DNA of 64,000 bases from Saccharum officinarum. Its lineage: Eukaryota; Streptophyta; Magnoliopsida; Poales; Poaceae. Shown here one piece after another: positions 47,264 through 58,344 of the stretch. The number at the start of each line of letters is the position of its first letter. Position 1 is the stretch's first letter. The notes under the pieces were generated by a model, which had not been told where the DNA came from, searched no databases, and saw only the letters and a list, made by a program, of their open reading frames with translations. The stretch covers positions 95,218,401 to 95,282,400 of the forward strand of contig CM036162.1 of the NCBI GenBank assembly GCA_020631735.1. The letters run 5' to 3'. Both the position numbers and the translations under genes were made by a program.

Positions 47264-49087
47264 TAGAAAAAAGCCTCAGTTTAGTTTTAGTAATTGAGTG
47301 ACAACTACTGGACTAACCTTCGTCTGAAGTGTTGTTTGAGCTAGGTGATGTTAATGCCAAGGGTTGAGCAAGATGACCCTCATGGAGGTGATGAAGGAGG
47401 CCACAAGATGATCAAGTGCTCATTATATGCTAGGGATTTTGTTTTATCAGACGAGACGCAATAAAGTGTGTGGTCGGATTTAAGATAGATAGCCATACTA
47501 TTAAGAGGGGAACTCTAACGATTATCTAAGTGCCACTAGGTGTGAAATGACATTACATATGCATTAGACCAAGTGATGTGGTGAGATGCAAATGAAAACC
47601 CTTTGAAAAATATTTTAAAAAATGCTAACTCACTTGCACATATGGTGGACACTTGTGGGAGTGAGCACATTTGGAAATAGGGTTGAAAAGAAGTTGTTTT
47701 AGGTGTTACAGTGGGCACCAAATTAGTCCAATGGTGCCCCACTGGAAGCATCGAACGAACCACTATGCATAGAGGTGTTAATTGTTGCTAGGGTTCATCG
47801 CTGAATTAGTCCGATGATCACCCAGACACCAACGGACGATGTGAAAGCACTGTTCCTCGTGCAGGGTTTTCAACGTGATCACCGGATTGGCAGGTGGTGA
47901 ACCAGGGGCAGATCCCCAAACCATGCGCTACAAGTGATTGTTGGGGAGTCCAATGGCTAGTTTCTGGGTCTCGGGTGCGTGAAGCCACCAGATTAGTTTG
48001 GTGGTGCTGACTGAAGAGCATCAGACCAAGCACTAGGGCAATTGTTTTATGTAGCGCTTAGTCCAGTGGTCACCGGATCAATCTGGTGATCACCTAGACA
48101 ACCCACCAACTCAGCCCAACGGCTAGTTTTTGGAGGGCCTCTTTAAATAGGTGTTGGTCGACTCTTTGAGCTCTCTCTTGGCATTATAAGTAATCCAACA
48201 CATTTGTGGGCCTCCAAGAACACCTCCCACTCATCTCTTGACTTGTGCTTGATCCAAAGTGAGATTAAGAGAGATCTGGTGTATTTGCTTTATCGATTTG
48301 CATCTAGTGACACTAGTTCTTAGATTGGGCTGCAGTTTTCTTGTTACTCTTGGTGGTTGCTATCGCCTAGACAGCTTGGAGTAGCGATGGTTGTTGAGGG
48401 GAGTATTGGTGATTGTTCTCTGCCTCCAACCAGTGATTTGTGAGAGGTACTGATCCCACCTTGCAGAGTTGCAAAGGGATACTCTAGTGGAATGCTCATT
48501 GCTAGTTGGATTGCACCATTTGATTGATTCTTGTGGCACCCAAGTTGTGGGTCTCACTTGTCACGATAGTTAGCATGCGAATCATCACTTGGGGACTCGC
48601 CACAACATGGACGTAGTATGCCAACAAGCAACCGAATGAACCATGTGGATTAATCATTGTGTTGATCACTTTTCCCTTGTTGGTTTGCTACTACTTTCAC
48701 TTGCATTTACTTTCATATATATTGTTTGTGTGGTAGTTGTTTGCTAGAGTAGCCTCACTAGTAGAAATCTGCACATCTAGTAGAGGCCTCTTGTTAGTGG
48801 TAGTTACTTTCACTTGCATTTACTTTCACTTGCGTTCACTATTAGAGGCCTCTAGTCAGTGGTAGCTTTAGTAGTAAAGTAGCTTGTCTTGTTTCTCACT
48901 AGTTTAGCTAGCTAGAGCAGGGTCGTCTCGGAGAAATCCAAGGCTTGGTACGAAACTAAAAAATAAGGCCTACTAGCCTAGAAAAAATAGGACTAAATAT
49001 ATGATATAATATAGTACATTGCAATAAGATATATCAATGATTCGTAAAAAAAGATATATCAAGAATAGTACTTATGTTGCATAATCT

Positions 49088-49420
49088 TTAATTGAATAGC
49101 ATCATTCTTTTAGTGTTCTTTGAAATGAAGTCTTCAATGATATGCTCATAATCAATCTTCTCCAACATTTCGCCTTCAAGTGATATTATAGCCAAATCAT
49201 TAAGTCTTTCTTGTGTCATTTTAGAACGCAAATAAGTCTTCAATAGCTTCAATTTAGAGAAGCTTCGCTCTGCTGATGCAACGGTCACAGGAATAGTCAA
49301 TAGAACTCTATATGTAATAGTTGCATTAGGAAAACAACCATGCTCCTTTAAAAACCGCAGAATTCCAATAGGCCCCATTTTTTCTTTTGGAATGAATTCT
49401 CGTAGAAACTTCAACTCCAT
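49088..49420 (-). pseudogene. hAT transposase C-terminal dimerisation domain fragment
   Basis: 110 residues containing LLTIPVTVASAERSFSKLKL followed by KTYLRSKMTQERLNDLAIIS, the hallmark of the hAT C-terminal dimerisation region (Trp-rich catalytic parts absent). It matches the TTF/MYM-type zinc-finger branch of plant hAT-derived proteins in style. The N-terminal DNA-binding and catalytic domains are not present nearby. Confidence 0.8.
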
Positions 49421-49671
49421 ATATAGTTCTTTGGCATCAATATCAGATTTTCCATCCTTTTTAAGGACAGCCTCAAAAGAACATTAAAAGAATGAAAAGA
49501 TCAAAAGAACAAAATTTAGACATCGACCCACTACTCACTATAGTTCGCGGCTTTGCACTGTGATTGTGAATGAATTGAAAAAATATGAATGATTAATATT
49601 ACCTTCAGGGCCGCAGGCTATCCGCACTCGTGGTACTCTAAATTCAACCTTTAAAAGGCCTGATCATCAAG

Positions 49672-49861
49672 ATTATCTCCTCTATACTCAATTCTCCCGC
49701 ACCCATCCATCCTCTATATCATCCTCTATCCACTGTAGGGTCCACTTGTCACTTTATCTAAATATATCCATGTGAGATCTTGTTTTAAAGGATTTATTGA
49801 AACGAATTTAATGGTGTAGTCGGAATTTAATTTAGCTTTTTGGTTTGTGAGTTATATTATT
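49672..49861. repeat. Dispersed repeat, inverted partner of 39358-39551
   Basis: Reverse-complement relative of 39358-39551, nested within the hAT element. Non-coding. Confidence 0.6.
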
Positions 49862-50687
49862 TTTTATGTGTTAAAATAGTGGGGCCCACCATTTGATCCA
49901 TGCTTTCTCTCTCTCCAGTGCATGCGCTGTCTCTCTGCCGCATGCGTCAGGTCCTGTACAGGACGTCCGGTACAGCGCCACATTTGGCGGACTGCCGGCT
50001 CTTACAGGGGCATATGGCGTACCTGTTGCAGCTCCTTTCGTCCTCTATATTCTCGTCCAGGATGATTTACCGTCAGCGTTGCAGGTAGTCTCAGCGCCTC
50101 GCCTGGGTCTAGGTGCCTCGCTGTTGCCGTCAATTCGTCACGCTCGGTCGTTCGCGATACGCGCCGATAGGGCATCAGGGCGATCCGGCGATAGGAGACG
50201 TGGAGACCAACATGTTTGCGATCTGTGAATTGGGATTGGCAATTGGGAAAAAACGATGTCCACCAGCCGGTCAGAAAATCATTTTTCATTGAGCTAAAGC
50301 TGCTACTGTGCACGGTTGCCATGAGTAATAGGCTTGCTAATGGGCCAAAGCTGCTACTGTGCTTAGCTATTATGTGTAATATACTACATATTTGGAGGCC
50401 TATGGGAATTGGAGGCCTTGCGTCGTCGCTCCTGTTGCACGTGCCCAGGGACAACCCTGGCTAGAGTTGCTTAGTGTAGTTAGTAGCTTGTGTGGTGACC
50501 TGATTTAGACTAGAAACTTGCTACAAGAATGGTGTAAGGGTTTACTTGGGTGTTCTAGAGCTAGAGCAAGTAGAGACTATTAGGATCATTTGTTGTACTA
50601 ATCACCTTCAATTTGCTCTAGTGTTGTGTCTTTGTAGAACAAATTTTTATAGGCTATTCACCCCCTTTAGCCATCTAGATCCTTACA

Positions 50688-51483
50688 ATAGACTGGGTTT
50701 GCCACTTGGGTCAATTGATGGTGCTTGATTAAGGCTCATCAAAATCCTTTACATCAATTGCTACTAGTGTAGTGCATGGTTACTACGCTTTATGGTTTGC
50801 AGTTACCCTCCATTACTGGTAACAGGTTGTGGTTACCCTCCGATGCTGGTAATGTCGCTAGGGTTGATGGCGTACAAGTTCATTTCTTTGTCTTTTGGCA
50901 CTATAAGCAAGGCGCCACCTACCTGTCTCTCGTATGAACATACACATCATGCACCATCTGTTCTCTATATTGCTGCCACTTTCTAGAATTATTTATGAGA
51001 TGACACCACAATCAAATAACATTGCCAAATGAAAAACCGCACTCCAACTGAGTTGGTTAACACCATGTTAGAAATAGAAGGACTTTCTAAGAAGAGGTTA
51101 AATCTTGGGGTTGTTTGGCCAAGGTGTGCCAATCAACAAGAAGCTCAAGCTTGGATAAAAATTGTTTACCATGTTCTTTTTGGTTATGCTATTCACAACA
51201 TGGAGGTTCTTAATAATAAACTATGGAGTACCTGGCATGCATGTTGGTATAATCTTGTAATATAGAGATGCTATATTTTTTTAGAATGACTTTCCTATGA
51301 AAAATACATCTGGATCATCTAGTCATGAGCGTATATTATTCTTGTCGATGGCGAAAAGTGACAGGTGTCGCCGGCACACGCAGTAAGCCGAGAGAAACCA
51401 CGTGGAGCAGATCTCAAGCTCTCCCCAGACTTAGGAGGACCCCAAACCGGATGGTCATGACCGAGGGCGTGCCAGTCAATTTG
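50688..51483. other. Region between two related LTRs, no gene recognised
   Basis: No PBS is evident directly after the LTR at 50687 and no gag or pol is visible, so I cannot show that this is an element interior. Short frames lack family signals. Confidence 0.4.
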
Positions 51484-51488
51484 ACCCT

Positions 51489-53464
51489 TGAAAGCCCTAA
51501 TTTGGTTTTGGATAATTGATGAAACCTAGAGACTAATTATTGTACTAAGTGTGTAGACATGAAATGATAAGTCCCATGCTAAGCGGTGGAGCTAGATGAT
51601 GTTCATGGTGATGGAGGTGACCAAAAGATGATCAAGTGCTTCACATTTGGAAAAGAAGAAAGAGAAAAACAAAAATGGACTCAAGGCAAAGGTATATGTG
51701 ATAGGGTCATTTTTGTTTTGCACTCAAGACACCATAGAGGGTGTGAGTGACTTAGGATCGATAGCCGTACTATAAAGAGGGAAATTCTTTGGCTAAACGA
51801 TTTATCGAGTGCCACTAGGGGTCATAATTCGTGCATTGCATTTAGGAACCTAATGTGCTAACACAACCCTTGAAAATGTTTATGAAAATATGCTAACTCA
51901 CATGCACAAGGTGATACACTTGGTGGTTAGCATATTTGAGCAAGGGTTGAGAAGGTGGTGAAGTCACGGAAGTGTTTCTCGCTGAGAAACACCGACCAGA
52001 CGCTAGTCACGTAGTGGTGATCGGACGCTGACGTCAGCGTCCGATCAATGTCGGTTGGCGTGGCTCAGAGAGGAGGAGAGCGAGCAGATCGACCGGACAC
52101 AGGGCTGCGGTGCACCTACGTGTCCGGTCACTTGTTGAGGGCCGACTGATGCTGCAGACCCGACGCTTCACGTTCACTGTTCATCAGCTGGTGCTGATGA
52201 TGTGGCGCAAGAGCAGAGAGAGAGAGAGATGACCGGACGCTAGGCACGTCAGGTCAACCCTGACCGGACGCGTCCGGTCACTTTTTCACGGTGAAAATAC
52301 CTCTCTGGAAACGAACGGACGCGGAGGGCTTCAGAGTCAGGTCGATCGGAGGAGCGCGTCCGGTCGTCCTTTGACTTGGGCGTTGAACGTTTTGTTTCCG
52401 TTAGAGATCAACGAATGATATTCAAAGAGGGACACATGGTAGCCATCCATGGGCTTGGCGCGTAGTGACCAGACACTGGGGTTGCATCTGGCCGTTTAGA
52501 CCGGCGCATCCGGTCGCCTCACAGGAGGCACAGTGAAGAGCCTAATGGCTCTATTCTTTGGGGACGCTTATAAATAGTTGGTGGCTGACTCTTAGGGAAC
52601 TCTCTTGATATTTTTTATCATCTTGACATCCTCTTGAGCTGGGCATACTCTCTCCCACTCATCTCCCTTGCTTAGTTGTGAATCTAAAGTGAGATTGAGT
52701 GATTCCAAGTGCATTTGCTTGTGAGTTTGCATCTAGTGGCACTTGGGGATCGTTTGAGCTGCGTGATTCTTGTTACTCTTGGTGGTTGCCGCCACCTAGA
52801 CGGCTTGGTGCAGCGGAGGAGTTGCGGCAAGAGTTGATGATTATTCTTGGCCACCTTCTGGTGATTGTGAGGGGTTCTTGTGCCTTCCCCGACGGAGCGC
52901 CAAAGGCAACTCTAGTGGATTGCGCGTGTCATTGAGCCACCTCACTTGTGGGTAGGTTCTTGCGGTGTTCACGGGTTGGACAAGGTTCATGTTACACCTC
53001 TTAGCCACCGAACCACCAAGTGTTGGTCGACACAACGGGGACGTAGCGTGCCGGCAAGCACGTGAACCTCGGGAGAAAAATACTTGTGTCTCTTGCCATT
53101 TGATATTCTCCTGGTGTATTGATTGGTTATCATCTTGGTGATTGGTTCATCCCCTACATGGCGGTATAACTATCTTGACCTCTCATATACTTTCCCGCAA
53201 AGTAGAGTATTTAGCTCTCTTGTGTAGTTTATTAGTGTAGCTTTTCTTGCTAGCCTTGTTCGCCTAGTGTAGCAAGTAGTGACATAGCTAATTGTGTGCC
53301 TAGAAATCATAGTGACTAGAATTGATTGGGTAGGTGGCTTGCAACCCTTGTAGAGCTAGTGCAAAACTTACATTTCACCATTTGTCTTACTAATCTAGTT
53401 GCTATAGTGCTTTGTAGAATTTTAATAGGCTATTCACCCCCTCTAGCCATAGTAGGACCTTTCA
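51489..53464 (+). mobile_element. Solo LTR, 1.98 kb, target duplication ACCCT
   Basis: It begins TGAAAGCCCTAATTTGG and ends GTAGGACCTTTCA. The 5-bp duplication ACCCT flanks it perfectly (51484-51488 and 53465-53469), showing a complete single LTR with no internal domain. A TATA box (tataaata) is at 52569-52576. Upstream of it, from about 51990 to 52520, are many copies of words related to gaccggacgcgtccggtc. Same family as 14680-16584 but with a different palindromic word. Confidence 0.9.
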
Positions 53465-53469
53465 ACCCT

Positions 53470-55126
53470 GCAATTGACAATGAGAGAAAATTGATCAGTA
53501 ATTTAAGGTGAAACATGTCGGTGTTTGTCCAGACAGTTCCAAATATGTGGCTAAGTAGCCGATGAAGTAAGGCTATCGACTAGAGAGTCGATATCCAACA
53601 TGTTCATGATGCATGGTAAGTAAAAACGAGCATATCAACAATTGTTATTTACTCTGTTGCATAGATTTTAACTAGCCGATGATCATGAAAACATGAAAAA
53701 GGTGTAAGGATAGGCGTGTAGGCATTCATGTGAGAAACATACTAGCTTTTAACTAAGATAAAAACAATTAAAAGCATGTAAACAGCCAATACATCCTCAA
53801 CAAAATAAGCTATTGACTAAAACAGCCGATTCCAGTGATCTTGTCGTATAGCATGCGATCACTCATCCGTTGGATACGAATAAATCTACAAACAACCAGA
53901 GTTAATCTATTGTACCATCAACAGGTCGAGTCATCTAATGTAGCATTGACAGTAAGACCCTAGATCAGAAACCAACAGTCGATAGATCTACTTATATCGC
54001 AAAAGAATCGTATAGGCATATTATACGCATGGAAGTTCAGGCCATCGGCTAAATAGCCGATGAAGACATAGCGGGTGGTTGATGCCATGCTCTTCTTAAT
54101 AGATAGATCTATTAACCAACAATGTCCAATCTGACACGCTATCAACAGATCGAGTCGGCTGATGCAGCACTGATAGAGGAGTCATACCGGATACTGGTGA
54201 TCAATGAATCTATATCTTAATAAAACATAACTTCAAACATCCACCATGTGCGATCAAGATTCAGATAGATTAGTCATCAAATAGGATCTAATGTCAAGAA
54301 TCGAATTTAACCGTGAAGATGTCTAGCAGACGATAGATCAAAATAATAAGACTAATAAATCTCAATCTACATCAGGCAATTGGTGATATTATGTTAAACA
54401 GTAAACTATGTAGCACAATATCAATAACTTTGATTAATACCAACGTTTACAAGAGATCAATCGTCTGTTGCAGCCTTGTAAAGGTTGATATGAATCGATA
54501 ACTAATCTATACCATGATTGTAAGAGACCAGTCGTCTGTTGCAGCCTTACAAATAACAATATAGATCGATAACTAACTTATACCGTGACTTTCAAGAGAT
54601 CAGTCATCTGTTGCAGCCTCACAAGTAACAATATAAGTCATGAAGGATACTCACAAACAAGCCGAAGGTCAGATAGTTCTATGCAGCCCTGCTTGCCCAA
54701 AGAACTCATCGAAATCTACTCTACTCCTAATCCTAAGGGGTGGCGTAAGCCGAAAAGTAAAGGTACTTGTTTGGTTGATCGATGAGAGATGTCTATTACA
54801 ATAGCTGGAGTTCAATATTTATACCCGAGGCTAGGCTACGAGCCCTGATCGAATAATACTGATCACAAAATTTGGAAAAGAAAATGAACATCCTAATTTA
54901 AGATAACTTGGACTCCAAGCTTCCCCTTTTGTGGAGTCCGTCTTGTTTTCCTGACCCCGAACAATGCCATTCTTGCTGCTAGAGTCTTCTTGATATGACA
55001 TCATTGTTTAAATCCAGCTGACTCAATTCAATCGTCTTGACCAGCCGATTCTGCTCTCATCACGGCTCCTCTTGGTGCATTCTAAATTATGGGGTCTCAT
55101 GCAATAAACCAATTTCGGTGTCAACA
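53470..55126 (-). mobile_element. Probable LTR-type repeat, minus strand
   Basis: The right end reads, on the minus strand, TGTTGACACCGAAATTGG, a plausible LTR start. The body is AT-rich with recurring agccgat/atcggct words and no coding domain. I could not find a matching left terminus or duplication, so boundaries are approximate. Confidence 0.45.
54450..54637. repeat. Three direct repeats of ~70 bp
   Basis: The word aagagatcaatcgtctgttgcagcc, with small variation, recurs at about 54451, 54521 and 54593, each followed by an AT-rich stretch containing atcgataactaa. Confidence 0.7.
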
Positions 55127-55289
55127 ATTCCTTGAGCACCATGTTTGGATAGAGCACACTGAATAAACCCATGCAGAAATCCCAAGGAGGATAACACTAT
55201 CGTTACTCAAAAGAGTAATTGTAATATTTTGGTGATAACTACATCATATACCTTGTGGATGACACTCCAAGAACCATTAAGGAGGCATA

Positions 55290-56900
55290 TTCATCTCCCG
55301 ATGTTGACTTATTGATGGTAGTAGTACGGAGTAAGATGTGTTATATTATGTCTAATGGAACTTGGTTGGTCGTGGATCGTCATTACGGGTGCAAACTTAT
55401 TGGATGAAAATGAGGGCTCCAGAGAAAACTCTAGCCTAATGGTACTATTGAAAAGTATAAGAAGTCTTTTGGACAAGTTCATATGTAGAAAGAAGGCAAA
55501 GGCTTTTTGATACTTATTCACCTATTTCCCATTGACCACAATTCGAGTGTTTCTTTCCTTAGTAGCCTCTCATGGTCCTCCTATTCATTAGACGGACTTT
55601 AAGACGATGAGATCTATATGGATTAGCCTAATGGATTTGTAGCAAAGTTAAGAGGGAGTGGTGTTTAAATTGTTGAAGTTTTTATGAAGTTCAACAAAAT
55701 TTTGACATATGTTGGCTTTGTTGTGAATGAAGCTAACAAATGTGGGTATTATCACTATAGTGTGAGAGGACTTCTTGTGTTTATATGAATTATCACTATA
55801 CCGATCTTTGAAACTAGCCTTAGTTTGATTAAGGAGGTGAAGGACTTCTTGTCTAACAACTTTGAGATGAAAGATTTTGAGTCAGTGATGTTATTATTGT
55901 CATTAAGCTATTGAGAGGAGATGATGGTGGGGTTACACTTATTCATTCCCCACTATGTGGAAAAGGTATTGAGTCTCTTTGGGTATAATGACTACAAGCT
56001 CTAACACCTTATGATACTAGTGTGCTATTAAGGAAAATCGAAGAATATATAACAAGGGATCAATTGAGATACTCCCAGATTGTTGGCTCACTCATGTACC
56101 TGGCTTGCGCTAAGAGGCCTAACATCTCATTTGTTGTGAGCAAACTAACGATTTGTTTTAAATCCAGGAGATGATCACAAGTGTGATCTTGGAGAGAGTA
56201 ATGCGCTATATAAAGGACACTCTAAGCTATGGCCTTCACTACGTTGGGTACCCAAGGGTACTAGAGGGCTATAGTGATTCAAATTAGAAATATGATGTTG
56301 ATGAGATAAAGGACACAAGTGGATATGTTTTTAAACTTGGAGGTGCCATTGCTTCATGGAAGTCTTGCAAGTAGACCATCACAACGAGGTCAATAATTAT
56401 GACATATAACCCGGTTTGGATTTAGTCCATTAGTGGCACATGTGTATGCTGATATGAGATTGTGGGGGTTTAGTCTCACTTTGATTGTTGAGGGCGGGTT
56501 AACCAACATATAAAGCTTTTAGAGTCTGTTCCACCATCTCTGAGCTAACCCTTTTATGTGAAGTGAGGATGAAAAAGTAAGTAGGTGGTGGAAGTGTGTG
56601 GTTCACTCAACCTGCAGAGTGGAAGAGTGGATATGAGCCATTTGAACACTAGGGTGTTACAACAATAGAAGTAGAACTCGTAGTATTTGATATTTCCATT
56701 GTTGAGCCGAGTAGCTTTGTGAATTCCTTATGGATTTGTCGATGAAAAATCTGTACTCGATATCTCAACGGACTACGGTGATTTTCAAGGTCAATAGTTC
56801 TAAGGACAATATAAAGGCTACTAGGCAAGTAAAGAGGTGGTTGAAAACTTCTAGTAAATGAAGAAACTCTAGAGTGACAGTGTATTGTTTTTAGCATTAA
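55290..56900 (+). pseudogene. Decayed Ty1/copia pol (reverse transcriptase and RNase H)
   Basis: Broken plus-strand frames resemble copia pol. The order is the region before the reverse transcriptase (NGTWLVVDRHYGCKLIG, GTIEKYK), then YSQIVGSLMYLACAKRPNIS near 56070-56130, then the RNase H region (RYIKDTLSYGLHYVGYPR, GYSDSN, TSGYVFKLGGAIASWKS) near 56205-56380. Many stops and frame changes interrupt it. A ~250-bp insert (56398-56645) splits the RNase H end, after which copia-like coding resumes to about 56880. Confidence 0.75.
56398..56645 (+). mobile_element. Short insertion in the copia relic, LTR-like ends
   Basis: It begins near tgacatataacccggtttgg and ends gggtgttaca, so it has TG...CA ends, and it separates two halves of the copia RNase H sequence. 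The flanking words ataat and acaat are only similar, so a target duplication is uncertain. Size and ends suggest a solo LTR of a small (TRIM-like) element. Confidence 0.45.
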
Positions 56901-56934
56901 TTGTCTTTGAGAAGTATTGGCATACAAGCTTATT

Positions 56935-57627
56935 TCACTCAATGATATAATATTGAAGAACAACTATTAGTTCAGGAGTAAAAGGATCACTTATAGGAAT
57001 TTCTATCTTTTTGTTGTTGTGTAGAGAAGGGAACGTGATTTCACCAACCATTGTGGTGTTGCCTTCGCGATCTTTGTTGAAGTTGGCAAGGAACCTATCC
57101 ATATCTTTCTCTCCATGTTTGTTTGTGTATGCTTGGAAAGCTTGGCCATGTTCTACTGACAGTTCTTCGAACCTAGCCTTCACGATGCTCTTAAAGCTGA
57201 ACTCTTCAGGCATCAGGATATTGCTGCCAGTTATGATTGATGGCAGCGTCAGTGTACCTTGATCTTCTTTCCTAGCAGAGTCACCAAAAGCTGAACGCAC
57301 ACCACTTGATGTATCTTCTTGTGAAGACAAGAAGATAAGACAACCCATAAATAGAGTGGGATTGCTCATACGGCCTGATTGCAAAAATCTCAAATTCAGA
57401 TATGTGCATTTGTACAGGGACACTAGACGATGACCAGCAGCAAGCAAGCTGACAAAATAAAACTGAATTTGGGCTCTGAACCTAACATATGTTGCTTCCT
57501 CTGCATTCTTCAAACGGGATTCCTTTTTTTGTTCTCGATATATCAAGTGGTTAATTAATTTGTCAGGTCTTGCCAGGAGATTTCCACGGATTTCCATTTC
57601 ATTGACCAATCCAAGTGACATCTCCAT
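56935..57627 (-). CDS. Unrecognised coding region, minus strand
   Basis: 230 codons from ATG 57627 to a stop at 56935. The N-terminal third is charged and helical (INHLIYREQKKESRLKNAEE), followed by a hydrophobic segment (IQFYFVSLLAAGHRLVSLY), then a segment with VKARFEELSVEHGQAFQAY and a C-terminal ITFPSLHNNKKIEIPISD. I recognise no family. An acceptor-like atag sits directly before the ATG, and a possible upstream exon (QITEAIERRQQHKNK) lies near 57710-57755, so the start may be internal to a larger gene. Intron retention within the frame is possible. Codon use is AT-richer than the neighbouring GAUT and kinase genes. Confidence 0.4.
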   Translation of the reverse strand: MEMSLGLVNEMEIRGNLLARPDKLINHLIYREQKKESRLKNAEEATYVRFRAQIQFYFVSLLAAGHRLVSLYKCTYLNLRFLQSGRMSNPTLFMGCLIFLSSQEDTSSGVRSAFGDSARKEDQGTLTLPSIITGSNILMPEEFSFKSIVKARFEELSVEHGQAFQAYTNKHGEKDMDRFLANFNKDREGNTTMVGEITFPSLHNNKKIEIPISDPFTPELIVVLQYYIIE

Positions 57628-57639
57628 CTATAAACAAAT

Positions 57640-58344
57640 GGAAGCGGCAGCAGTCACTAGCAGATTAGGTGTGTGGTAAGCAGTGGTGTAAATCCCTTTG
57701 TTTTTGTGCTGTTGCCTGCGCTCGATCGCTTCAGTTATCTGCTCAGAGAAACAGAGAAATTGCTGACTTATTCAAGACTCAAAAGCTAGGAGCCTAGCAC
57801 ATGTCTCAGACAAATGCATTGAGACACATGAAAAGAAACAAGAGACCGTTTGAACCAACCCCTGTTATGAGTCATAACGTGGTTCTACTGCTCTGTCGAT
57901 TTCACCTATTTGACTGACCTGGTCGCTAGCACGCTCGCGGCGGTTGTGTCATACAATTCACCAGATATTCTGATGAACAGTACAGTGGTCAGTCAGTCAT
58001 ATGAATGGGCAAGGTGCATAGCCACCAGATAGTGTGGCTACTCCAGTTCAGAGTTCGTATTTGCCTGGTTTGTGTTTATATATAAGTGGTGTGCGTTCTA
58101 GAGATCGGCCACATCTTCACAGGAGGGGAATGTCACTGTTATAGGAGTGAAGTCTCCAAGGAGAGGCAGGATAATTTAGCCAGCGAGACAAACAACAAGC
58201 TAGACCTAACTAGCTGCCCCTGGAAACACTCTCTCTTCCAGCCTCGGTTTCTCACCTGGATCCGCATCGAGATTGGTCCTCCTCCTCCTCGTCCCCTTCC
58301 CTCTGCGGCGCGCACGATTCGTCGATCGGCTGGTCTGCGTAGAG
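57640..58344. other. Intergenic to the kinase gene
   Basis: It contains the possible upstream exon of the minus-strand coding region and the 5' flank of the kinase. No other feature is supported. Confidence 0.4.

Larger units (their letters stand above)
48918..50459. mobile_element. hAT-type DNA transposon nested in the LTR
   Basis: Ends CAGGGTCGTC and, in reverse complement, CAGGGTTGTC form a short terminal inverted repeat. The 7-bp word GCTAGAG lies directly outside both ends (48911-48917 and 50460-50466), close to the 8-bp duplications normal for hAT elements. The interior carries a hAT dimerisation-domain fragment on the minus strand. Most of the transposase is missing, so it is a deletion derivative. 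Confidence 0.75.
47264..50687 (+). mobile_element. LTR of the same family as the solo LTRs, split by a hAT element
   Basis: It begins with a degenerate tagaaaaaagcctcagttta and ends ggctattcacccccttta ... ccttaca, matching the ends of the LTRs at 14680-16584 and 51489-53464. A TATA-like tttaaata lies at 48142-48149 after a cluster of words related to caccggattaatccggtg. The LTR is interrupted at 48918-50459. No matching target duplication is visible at its ends, so its boundaries are less certain. Confidence 0.65.

Noticed and set aside
50688..51483. Internal domain of a full-length element between the two related LTRs
   Set aside because: The second LTR has its own perfect ACCCT duplication, so it is a solo insertion, and no PBS or coding domain is visible between them.
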